This document shows, piece after piece, positions 1-8,548 of a DNA stretch of 64,000 nt. Below the pieces are notes generated by a model. The model had not been told where the DNA came from. It saw only the letters and a program-made list of their open reading frames with translations, and did not search any database. Both the position numbers and the translations under genes were made by a program. Within the stretch, counting starts at the first letter, position 1, and the number at the start of each line of letters is the position of its first letter. The stretch is from Pectinophora gossypiella. Lineage: Eukaryota > Arthropoda > Insecta > Lepidoptera > Gelechiidae. The stretch lies in NCBI RefSeq assembly GCF_024362695.1, contig NC_065407.1:17670001-17734000 (forward strand). Direction: 5' to 3'.

Positions 1-85
1 ACATAAAAATTACATGAAAAAAATTCAACGGACAATGACCGTATGTTATACCATAAATAAATTAACACAGTTATACAGTATAGTC

Positions 86-302
86 ACGGCCTCTGTGGTC
101 CAGTGGTTTGAGCGTTGGGCTCACAATCCGGAGGTCCCGGGTTCAAATCCCGATGGGGACAGAACACGAAAATCACTTAGTGATCTCTAGTTTGGTTATA
201 GGACATTACAGGTTGATCACCTGATTGTCCGAAAGAAAGATGATCCGTGCTTAGGAAGGCACGGCATGCCGTTGCGTTGGTCCCAGTTACTACTTACTGA
301 AA
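86..302 (+). repeat. SINE family A copy (tRNA-derived), plus orientation
   Basis: The copy starts with a tRNA-like head holding a pol III A box (TGGTCCAGTGG, 96-106) and B box (GGTTCAAATCC, 140-150). The family body follows, with the phrases 'gatcacctgattgtccgaaag' in part and 'gatccgtgctt', and breaks off near 302. About ten more copies of this family lie in the window. It runs straight into a minus-strand copy at 305-399, so the two heads face outward. It is a SINE head, not a functional tRNA gene, because the body continues without a terminator. Confidence 0.8.
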
Positions 303-304
303 GT

Positions 305-399
305 AAAGTGATTTTTGTGATATGTCCCCACCGGGGTTTGAACCCAGGGCCTCCGGATCGTGAGCCCAACGCTCAACGACTGAACCACAGAGGCCGTTC
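305..399 (-). repeat. SINE family A copy, head only, minus orientation
   Basis: This is the reverse complement of the same tRNA-like head. On the minus strand the A box region reads GGTTCAGTCGTTGAGCG and the B box GGGTTCAAACCCC. With 86-302 it forms an inverted pair with outward-facing heads. Confidence 0.75.
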
Positions 400-1112
400 A
401 AAATCCACTAAGTAAATAACTATTTCGGAAAAGCAACATTATACAGTCATATCAGTTCGTCACGTAAAAAATTGCCGTCACGTCGTAAATAAGTATTAAA
501 AAACACCCAGTCGAAGCCTACACTCTATTATCAGCAACACATTTTCACTTCAACAAATCTTAAAAAAACACAAAAGCAAATACAGTGGCTACACGTGCCC
601 CCATATTTCCGAGGGGTCCCCAATAAATTCACCGTGTAAGAAAACAGTTAAATTGAATGGCCCCAGAGATATATGCCCAGAGAAAAAATCGTATTTCAAG
701 CTCGGGATCGGCCGATAGTTGGAATAGATAAGTGCGGATGGGACCAGGTAGAGGCCAAATAAATAATACAAACGAAATTATGGATCCAGATAAATCTCTA
801 GTGTTATGACTATGGCCTACATCGCGGGCAAACGGGTGGTGGCGGTCGTAGGTTGCCTTTTTCATAAATGAACTTTGTCGGTGGGAGAGAAAGGTTCTCT
901 GTCAAAAGAGAACTGATTGAAACCAGCTATGGGGCTGGTAATCCTTTTAAGATTTCTTTTTGAATTATTGAGAACGACAAAGAATCAATAGTTTTAATGT
1001 TGAATCATTAAGTTATGATGACATTAAATCAAAACATGATAAACACACCAATTCGACTTTGTGAGTTTGAATTCATGTTTCGATCATAATCATTGATACG
1101 TGGTTTCCATGA
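400..1112. other. AT-rich spacer, no gene seen
   Basis: I see no coding pattern. The short ORFs on both strands near 590-865 lack any recognisable motif and overlap each other. The stretch may be old repeat sequence. Confidence 0.5.
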
Positions 1113-1240
1113 TTTGTGCCCTGTTAATGACAATAGGCTCGACTTAACATAACTGGCGAGGATTGGGTGTATGTACCTCTACTATACACCTCTGCCTACC
1201 CCTTCGAGGATACAGGTGATGCTATGTTATGTTATGTTAT
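1113..1240 (+). repeat. SINE family C1 copy with hairpin 3' end and ATGTT tail
   Basis: The copy ends in a CCTACCCC-TTCG-GGAT hairpin, then 'acaggtgat' and a (TATGT)n tail. Related copies lie at 26.5, 28.9, 35.4, 42.6 and 55.8 kb. The tail abuts the broken 3' end of BEL-1. Confidence 0.7.
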
Positions 1241-1264
1241 CAAAAACACAGACTTTTCATGATT

Positions 1265-1975
1265 CTATTTAAACGTCAATATTCTAGTACTGCTTCGAAT
1301 CTTTAATAGCTGTTGTCTCAGGAGAGCCAATAATAATGCGGGTCCAGTATGCAAGTTAACTTTATGATAATGTTCAACCAGTAAAGAAACAATGCGGTCT
1401 TTAGTCGGTAGTAATATAGGGTGCTTCTGGTCAAATTCCAGTTGAGAATGAAAAAGTCTACCACCGACTCTAAGTATATTTTTATCGTCAATAAACGGGT
1501 TGAGTTTTACAATGGCTTTATTACAGCAAATTTTATTATTTTTAAGCGAATGAATTTCTTGAGAAAAATATTTATTTTGAATATAGCGTACAATGTATAG
1601 TTCAGATTGTTCTAAGTCATTAACTGTGATAGATCCTTTTGATTTTAATATTTTTGTAAAGCGTAATATATAAACTAATGAATTTAATAACTTTGACCAA
1701 GAGGAGACGCGTCGAGAGAGTTCTAGAATAGGATCAGAGTTTTCTAAGTCATTTGTGGTGTAAATAGGTGCGGCGATAGTTTTAGATTCCTGTTCATCGT
1801 TGTGATTTATTTTAAATTCTTTTACAGGCCAATTAGAGATAGGACCGGATAACCACTGCGGGCCATGAAACCAGAGAGAATTATCTAGTAATCCTAAAGG
1901 CGTTACAGGTCGCGAAATTATGTCTGCGGGATTTTCTACACCACGAACATGAAACCAATGCGGAGCGGGTAACCC
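1265..1975 (-). pseudogene. BEL/Pao RNase H end and integrase N-terminus (BEL-1 remnant)
   Basis: The minus strand is open for 237 codons without an ATG. It begins with the end of the BEL/Pao RNase H region (WFHVRGVENPADIISRP), continues through the linker, and reaches the integrase zinc-binding start (LRVGGRLFHSQ, then HPILLPTKD, then EHYHKVNLHTGP), whose two histidines fit the HHCC motif. It stops at 1265, so the catalytic integrase core is missing. In BEL elements this sequence directly follows the RNase H part found at 3531-3640, so the 1990-3530 block interrupts one gene. The motifs are seen; the single-gene origin is inferred from BEL domain order. Confidence 0.8.
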
Positions 1976-1988
1976 ACGTTGGGCGCCA
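1973..1988 (-). other. Primer-binding-site motif next to the inserted LTR
   Basis: The minus strand reads TGGCGCCCAACGTGGG one base after the CA end of the LTR-like block. TGGCGCC followed by CAACGTGGG is a common tRNA primer-binding site of insect LTR elements. Immediately after it the BEL-1 RNase H frame resumes, with no internal sequence of the second element. Confidence 0.6.
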
Positions 1989-1989
1989 C

Positions 1990-3530
1990 TGAAACACTAG
2001 ATTTTTGACTACCTATGCAAGGCAGGTGTAATAGGAAATGGTATGATGAAAGTTACATATATGTTTCAGAAATTTATAAAGTGGTGTTTACCTGAAGGGC
2101 ACAGCTAGATGTTATAGACCGGTGAGCATGAGACAAAGAAAACTCCCTTGAATTGGTACAATGTATATTTTAAATATACAAATTTAATTATCCATAGGTA
2201 GGTAGAAACCCTATGGAGGGAGACAGGTCGCGCTTTGGTCCGTCAGGTTAATTGTCACTCCGTTACAACCATGGGATATCACTCTGTTTAAAACACTGTC
2301 CGTACACCTGTAGGCACCTCACTTACTCGAGGACCTCCAACTATCAGGCCTACCTGAGGCGTTCCGGAATACCGTACAGGTGATGCGTTGAGGTCGGCTC
2401 AGGCCAGGGCGTGCTGGACGATGGCGGCGCAGCGGGCCAACTGTTACGCAGCTGGCGGGCTGCACGTCCACCGGTCAACCTCGCAGACCTTCACCGGGCC
2501 TTATCCGGTGTGTTGACAAAAGGAGAGGCGCGGCACATCCACATGCGCGCCGCACAAAGGAAAGCTTCGAAGTGCAAACAACCAAGGCAAGCTCCGCCGT
2601 AATGAAGCTTGAAATAACTTGCAAACGCAGAAGAAAACAGTAGGAATCTTCATTCACAAAACATTGTTGAAATCATCTGATCCAATCATAAACTTCTTCT
2701 TACATTAAACTAGCAAAACGTTAGACGTTAAAAACTTGCAAAAACGTTAAAACTTTAAAACGTTAAAAACTTAAAGTAAAACAAAAACCCCATCTGCAAC
2801 AAGGAATGGCAATGATTAGCATGTGGTTCAGCTGACAGCGTGGCAAGGCAACTCACGAGTGTAAAACAAAGAAAATAACTTACAGGTTCATCCGGGATAG
2901 TTGGGCATCGCTCGGATGAAACCTAAACCCACCCACTGGACCTTAGGCGATGGGATTTCAGTGATGTTGCTGAAAACAAGGACCTCGAGGTTATCACAAA
3001 GTTGGTGCAAAAATATGCACGAAGAATTGCGAGGACTCACCATCTCGGTTAAGTTGTTTATTTAAATCGAGACATCGGCTCTTGATGTCGCCGATAAATC
3101 GTGGCTTTTAATTTGCCCACATTATTGTTACGGCAGTGGAGTCTCCGGCGCTCTCGCGACGTCCCCACTTTCCATAACCTGTCTCTCAGCTCCGCCAGCT
3201 GTCAGTCTGACACAAGAACCACGAACAAAGTTGCCAAACTAGAAAAAATCTACCAAACCATAAATTCGCCGAATCAACGACAACAATCGATCGACTTGTT
3301 TGATCCCAAAATTTAAACAATATAATTATAATATATCAAAAATAAATGTTGCAGATAATTTAATATACCAAATTTTGAAGAAAATAAAATAATTAAAAAT
3401 ATTCGGGCCCATCGATAACCCTGCAGCGCCATCTGTGATTTCCTGCGGATAAAATATAAAAACAACGTTATATCGTCAGAAACCACAAGATGTCGCTACA
3501 AGGCTCGTTGGTCCGAAATGCTTCGTTACA
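1990..3530 (-). repeat. Putative 1.54-kb LTR inserted in BEL-1
   Basis: On the minus strand the block starts TGTAACGAAGC and ends GTTTCA, which fits the TG...CA rule, and a primer-binding motif follows after one base. It separates two halves of one RNase H/integrase gene. No matching 5-bp duplication is visible, so it is not a clean solo LTR. The interior has a GC-rich stretch (2340-2620) and a cluster of AACGTTAAAA-like units (2706-2775). I see no coding sequence in it. Confidence 0.5.
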
Positions 3531-5278
3531 GTATTCATTAATTTGAGAGATTCTGTTTGCTACGAACGTGTGATATTTATAAGCGGGAGAATGAATCCAG
3601 GTAAGCGTTACTGTAGAGTCAGAGAAAGCGTATATATATTATTTATTCTGCAACGTTTGCTTAATACGTCACAAACAGCGGCGAGTAACTTTGCGAGTAA
3701 TAGAGCTGCGCAGAGCTCTAGGCGCGCGAGTGTCTTATTTGGGGAAGATACCTTGGATTTAGAGGTAAGTAATTTAACAGAGTTAGCGTGCGAGTCATCA
3801 CCAGTATCAATGCGTACGTAAATGACAGCACCATAACACTTTTCGCTAGCATCAGCGAAACCGATAAGTGTGACTCTCATAGAGGAAGTTATACCTACAT
3901 GGCGTGGTATTTTCAATTTATGTAAGTGAGACAGTTCTTTATGAAATTGTTTCCACTTTATGAAAATGAAATCAGGGACTTCATCATCCCAATCGAGTTG
4001 CAGCTTCCAACATTCCTGTACTAAAAGCTTCATAAAAGCGACAACTGGGCTGATGAGACCTAGCGGGTCGAATAAGCGAGCGGTTATTGAGAGAATTGAG
4101 CGTTTCGTACACTTTTCTTGTGATTCAATATGCGTTGAGAAATGAAAATGATCGTCAGTAGGTTGCCACTGCATACCTACGACTTTTGTAGCTGCGTTAG
4201 GATCAGAATCTAAATTTATTGTTTGCGGACTTTTGTGAGAAGAAGAAATGCGTTGCATGAGAGCGTGGTTATTTGAGATCCATTTAACTAAATTGAAGCC
4301 ACCAGATTTGAACATATCTACCATTTGTTTATATGTTTTTTCAGCGTTATCTATACCATCAATGGAACAGATGTAGTCGTCCATATACATGTGGTTTTCA
4401 GCTTCATAGGCTGCGAGAGGGTGAGTATCGCGGCTGTCTGCGGCGAGTTGGCGAACTACACGCATAGCGAGAAAACGTGAGCTTGATACACCGAAACAAA
4501 CTCTATTGAACTGATATACATCAATAGGAGAATCAGAATCGAATCTGAAAAGAATGCGTTGATAAGGTTGATGTTTGAGTGCAAGATGAACTTGGAAATA
4601 CATCTTTTCGATGTCAGCTATTAGTGCAATAGAAAACATGCGTAAGTTTAAAAGAAGGTCATAAAGATTACTTTGTAAATTGGGACCTATGTAGAGTAAA
4701 TCGTTAAGTGACTTGCCTGAAGTAGTTTTACATCTTGCGTTCAATACAATGCGTGTTTTTGAAGTTTCTTTTTCTGGGCGATAGACAGCTCTATGCGGAA
4801 TGTAATAAGAGTGCGAATCTTGCGTTAAGTGGTCAACTTTAGTTAAATAGCCTTGGTCAATGTAAGTTTGAATTGTAGCGTTATAATCTTTGCGTAAATT
4901 AGAAGAGTCGAGTTTCTTTTCTAAAGAAAATAGTTGGCGTTTAGCGATTCCATAAGAGTTCCCTAATTGAAATGGATTCTCATTGAATGGAAGTTCTACG
5001 GTATATCTACCAGTATCGTCGCGTGTATACGTTGACTGGAAGATATTTTCACAAGTCTCATCATCTGGACTTAAATGTTTCCTAATTGGGACATTCTCTA
5101 TTTCCCAAAAGCGTTGCGTTAAGCGTTCGAGTGAATGAGATTCTGTATTACAGAAGAAAGTTTTGTCTGAGTTGTGCATGTTTAGAATGTGAGACGAGTG
5201 TGGAGTGTTGTGAACTTGTGACTGCAAGTCGAGTTTGTGGGAGATGTGTCTAAAGATTCGTTTTGAGTGAGAGTACAA
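3531..5278 (-). pseudogene. BEL-1 reverse transcriptase and RNase H, frameshifted
   Basis: The longest open part (3608-5278, 556 codons) carries the BEL/Pao RT motifs in order: YIPHRAVYRPEKETSKTRIV, SLNDLLYIGPNL, ADIEKMYFQV, FNRVCFGVSSSRF and the catalytic YMDD box in HMYMDDYICS. It continues through the connection to the RNase H start (IGFADASEKCYGAVIYVR and LARLELCAALLLAKLL). Near 3632-3642 an ATATATA run puts the downstream RNase H sequence (SDSTVTLTWIHSP, HTFVANRISQI) into another frame, so the stop at 3608 is an artefact of an indel. Homology ends at 3531, where the LTR-like block begins. The ORF overlaps the protease ORF in a different frame, probably a second indel. Confidence 0.88.
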
Positions 5279-6504
5279 GATGAACGTGGCGCGAGCGGTG
5301 CGTTGTGCGTGAGCGGTGCGTTGTGCGTGAGCGGTGCGTTGTGCGTTAGCGGTGCGTTGTGCGTGAGCGGTGCGTTGTGCGTGAGCGGTGCGTTGTGCGT
5401 GAGCGGTGCGTTATGCGTGAGTGATGCGTTATGAGTGAGCGGTGCGTTGTGCGTCAGCGGTGCGTTATGAGTGAGCGGTGCGTTGTGCGTGAGCGGTGCG
5501 TTATGAGTGAGCGGTGCGTTGTGAGTCAGCGGTGCGTTGTGAGTCAGCGGTGCGTTGTGAGTCAGCGGTGCGTTGTGAGTCAGCGGTGCGTTGTGAGTCA
5601 GCGGTGCGTTGTGAGTCAGCGGTGCGTTGTGAGTCAGCGGTGCGTTGTGAGTCAGCGGTGCGTTGTGAGTCAGCGATGCGTTATGCGTCAGCGGTGCGTT
5701 ATGAGTGAGCGGTGCGTTATGCGTAGTAGAAGCGTGAATGCGTGAATTTTGAGTGTGCGATGCATGTGAAGTACATTGGGCTTTACCCATAGCGACATAT
5801 CCGAGAGTAGTTTGTATACCTACTACCGATGAGTTGGGAGCGGTTACTTTTCCAGAACCAAGTAAAAGCGGGAACAATTCGTTGCCTATCAGGCAATCGA
5901 TTGCAGCGGGCGCGTAGAACTGCTCATCTGCCATGGGCAGATCACATAAGTGAGACAATTCCGTAACATCAATTTGAGTGTTAGGTAAGTAGTCGGTTAT
6001 GGTGTCAATTACACGTGCATTTACCGTGTAAAAGCAGCGAGAATCAAAGCGCGAATACATTTTAAATTGCGTTAATCCGAGAGACTTGCTTTCGGTTTGA
6101 CCGATACCTTTGACGGTCGAAGAAGCGGGTGTAATTTTTAAATTTAAGCGATCACAACAGTCTTTCATAATTAAATTACTCATAGAACCTGTGTCGAGAA
6201 ATAAGCGGATATTATTTGGTTTATTATCTTTATAAACATGAACAGATGCGGTAGGTAACAAAACTGTTGTATTTGAATTGCGTGCGGAAGCAGCGTGAAG
6301 AGAGCAATCGTTGTCATCAACGCAAGTCATAGCGTTCGGCGGCGCTAGCGACGTAGGTACACGGCAAGGCGTGCGAGGGGCCTGCGTAGGGAGCGGGCGG
6401 CGGCTGAACCGGCGCGGGGTGCGGCTGCGGCGCGTGCGCGGGAGGGGGAACGCGGTAGCTAGCGGTTGCGGCGTCGGAATAGCGCGGGAATGCGTTATTG
6501 ACAA
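5182..6504 (-). pseudogene. BEL-1 protease region with hexapeptide repeats
   Basis: Residues near 100 hold a retropepsin-like site (RLFLDTGSMSNLI) and the following IGNELFPLLLGSGK...LGYVAMGK stretch typical of the BEL peptidase and its downstream domain. After about residue 240 the ORF turns into about 24 tandem NAPLTH/NASLTH hexapeptides encoded by an 18-bp minisatellite, then ends a little past the RT start in another frame. The first part (PTPQPLATAFPLP) is a different frame of the proline-rich gag-protease linker, so the ATG at 6504 need not be the true start. Whether the repeats were ever translated in a working element cannot be told. Confidence 0.75.
5288..5722. repeat. 18-bp minisatellite inside BEL-1 pol
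   Basis: About 24 units of 18 bp follow the pattern GTGCGTTGTGMGTSAGCG with a few single-base variants. Sub-blocks are visible: 'gtgagtcagcg' units are grouped at 5520-5670 and 'gtgcgtgagcg' units at 5290-5410. On the minus strand each unit reads NAPLTH, with two NASLTH variants. The unit length is a multiple of three, so copy-number change keeps the frame. Confidence 0.95.
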
Positions 6505-6529
6505 CGTTGTTATGCGATGGGGCTGTTTT

Positions 6530-6900
6530 GTTATTAAAGTTTATATGCAATAATGAGTGATGTTTGCGGTTGCAAGTTAGGCATCTGTTTTGTGACTTAC
6601 ATATATTTATATTGTGAAAACCAAGACAGTTTTGGCAGAAAGCATTTTGACGAACAATACTATTGCGTGTTTGCGGGTCTGCGTTTAAGAAAGATTCACA
6701 CTTGAATAGGGGATGAGAGTAGGTAGACTTGCATACCTTGCATGAATTTAATTGTTGAAAATTATTATGAGTTTGAGGTTGAGTGACAGCGTATGTACAC
6801 TCGGGTGTTGCAACAAAAGCATGAGTAGATTTATTTTTGGGTGTGAATTTATTATTATTATTTTGTTGGAGTTTTGAGGCTGAGAGTGAGCGGATGAGCG
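6530..6900 (-). pseudogene. BEL-1 nucleocapsid-like zinc-knuckle segment, shifted frame
   Basis: In the frame that ends with the 6317-6550 ORF, the minus strand encodes SCKVCKSTYSHPLFKCESF, then FCQNCLGFHNINICKSQNRC and TCNRKHHSLLHINF. This is the Cys/His array of BEL/Pao gag tails (C..C...HPL..C, C.NCL, C..C..KHH.LLH). It lies one frame away from the gag ORF that ends at 6748, so a one- or two-base indel near 6880-6910 (an AAAATT stretch) separates them. A second shift returns to the protease frame between about 6500 and 6320. Confidence 0.8.
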
Positions 6901-7782
6901 AAGCGCTAGAATTTTACTTTGTTCATTTAAAAACTTTTTTAATTCTATAAAGGTAGGAATTTCTGACTGTTTGTGAGTTTGTTCAAACAAGGTGAGAGTG
7001 TCTTTATCAAGTTTATTTAATGCAATATGAGTTATCATGAAATCTGACAAGTCATCAATGCTTAAAAGACGGAGAGCGGCTTCAGCGGAGCAAAAGTTAT
7101 TTAGAAAATTATCAATTGACTGATTGGGTTTATGCTGTAGCATTTGTTCTAAATAGAGAGAGGCTTGTACCCTGGTATCCTGGTATTTATCTATGAGAGC
7201 TTGCCATATTATATCATAATTCTCAGAGGTAGCGGAGATGCCTGCACATACATTAAGAGCTTTGCCTGAGAGACAACCAATTAAGTATTGTATTTTTTCA
7301 GCATTTGATAGCCTGCGATTGGAATGTATGAGACTGCGGAAATTTTCATAAAACACTGGCCAACTACTGGGAGTACCATCAAAACTTGCTAACTGAAGCG
7401 GGGGCAACTTTGGGTTGAGGCGATCAAAATCTTTGTTTTTAGCGTTTAACTTTTCTCTCAGAGTGTTCTCTGTCTGTTTTATAAAACAGTATAATTCGTC
7501 AAATGAGTTTAAGACATTGTAATTCGGCTTTGTCTCAGGAGATGCGCGCATGTATTCAATTGCAAGGTTATCTATTGTTTCAATAAAATCGGAGCGAATT
7601 TTATCAATAGAAAGCGTTCTAGCAAGAAATTGCGTTTGAATAGTGGGATCGGAAACCTTTAGGCTCAGATTATACAAATTTTGCATTAAAGAAAACAAAT
7701 TTTGTTTTTTCTCTTCAAGTATTTTTATTTTAAAATTATCTTGAATATCGTCAATATCCATTTTTTCTTTGGATTTTGCCAT
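6748..7782 (-). pseudogene. BEL-1 gag protein (DUF1759-like), 3' end shifted
   Basis: The ORF starts at an ATG after an AT-rich leader. It has a charged coiled-coil-like N-terminus (residues 1-60) and then the gag core of BEL/Pao elements: LPPLQLASFDGTPSSWPVFY at about 125-145, RRLSNAEKIQYLIGCLSGKAL at about 155-175, and IDNFLNNFCSAEAALRLL at about 220-240. The last 45 or so residues (poly-Ile and Leu stretches) are out of the true frame. The gag core would assemble the particle; here it is only a relic. Confidence 0.8.
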
Positions 7783-8077
7783 GATAGAAACCGTTGAGTA
7801 AAACTATTATTATTAGAAAACGCGGGTTGAATATCGAGAAACGAGTTAATATTATAAGCGAATTTAGTGCGTAATACAGTAGCGTTAAGGTTGAGAATAG
7901 CGTGAGCGTAAACAAATTAATGGCGTAGAAATGGCGGTAGATACCTACCGATTGAGCGAGAATCGAAAGTATTTATTATTGAAATACAATAATAATTACG
8001 TAGATATTGCGTTACATGTATAATGTTATGTAAATAAATGCGATATAACAATGTTTTAATGCGTGATGTGCGGAAAT
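7783..8077 (-). other. BEL-1 5' leader, upstream of gag
   Basis: AT-rich sequence with no ORF of note. It is interrupted by the BEL-2 insertion and continues at 14,725. Confidence 0.5.
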
Positions 8078-8082
8078 AAATA
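8078..8082. repeat. Target-site duplication of BEL-2, left copy
   Basis: AAATA lies directly before the left LTR, and the same AAATA lies at 14,720-14,724 directly after the right LTR. Five bases is the usual duplication length of BEL/Pao elements. Confidence 0.9.
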
Positions 8083-8494
8083 TGTGGCCCCTTCGATCCT
8101 TGCCACATAAATCTTATAGACTATACCAGATATCGATGTGATCGATGTTAGTGTTATCGATGTAAGTTGAAACTAGTAGGCGTTGAAATTAGGAGTCGTT
8201 GAAATTAAACACCGATTGGAGTTGAATCAGAGCTCCTACCCGTGTGGTGATTCTAATAAGAATGAGAGTCTAGTCCCCGCGCGCGTGTATATATAGGAAA
8301 ACGCCCACTAAGCGGGGCGGGGCAAGGGCGCGGCGGGGGTGTGTAGCGGTGAAGCCGCGCTCAGTCCCTATCTTTCTCTTTATTTTTAAAAATAAAACTT
8401 ACAAACTATTTACAATTTCTAGGCAATCATTATACAATCATAATATAATCATAATACAATCATAATTTGCTTCTTGTTGCTTCTACGGCGAACA
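8083..8494 (-). repeat. BEL-2 3' LTR (412 bp)
   Basis: Same length and, by eye, the same sequence as the LTR at 14,308-14,719. On the minus strand it starts TGTTCGCCG and ends GGCCACA. Because the element lies on the minus strand this is its 3' LTR. A TATATATAGG box near 8288-8297 lies between GC-rich blocks, and AATAAA-type sequence is present. Confidence 0.95.
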
Positions 8495-8507
8495 TATTCT
8501 CCCGCCG
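8495..8507 (-). other. BEL-2 polypurine tract
   Basis: On the minus strand GGCGGGAGAATA directly precedes the TG of the 3' LTR, which is the position of the plus-strand primer in LTR elements. Confidence 0.7.
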
Positions 8508-8548
8508 CAGCTGCGCAGCTCGATGACCACGTCGCGCAGCTGGACCAT

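Larger units (their letters stand above)
1265..8082 (-). mobile_element. BEL-1: old, broken BEL/Pao LTR retrotransposon (main part)
   Basis: Read on the minus strand, the domain order is gag (7782-6748), CCHC-type knuckles (about 6880-6530), aspartic protease (6504-5740), minisatellite, reverse transcriptase and RNase H (5278-3531), an inserted LTR-like block (3530-1990), and RNase H end plus integrase start (1975-1265). The frame changes between gag and the knuckles, between knuckles and protease, between protease and RT, and inside RNase H. The integrase core and the 3' LTR are gone. The 5' leader was split by BEL-2 and continues at 14,720. Confidence 0.85.

Noticed and set aside
86..161. 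tRNA gene (Val-like, CAC in the anticodon position)
   Set aside because: The same head occurs in about ten copies followed by one common body, so it is a tRNA-derived SINE.
1990..3530. Simple solo LTR
   Set aside because: No matching 5-bp duplication, and a primer-binding motif follows the LTR end, so a clean solo LTR does not fit.
5288..5722. CRISPR-like regular array
   Set aside because: Units are directly tandem with no spacers and lie in a retrotransposon coding region.
5431..5745. Plus-strand repeat proteins (SERCVV repeats)
   Set aside because: They are the opposite-strand reading of the 18-bp minisatellite, whose unit length keeps several frames open.
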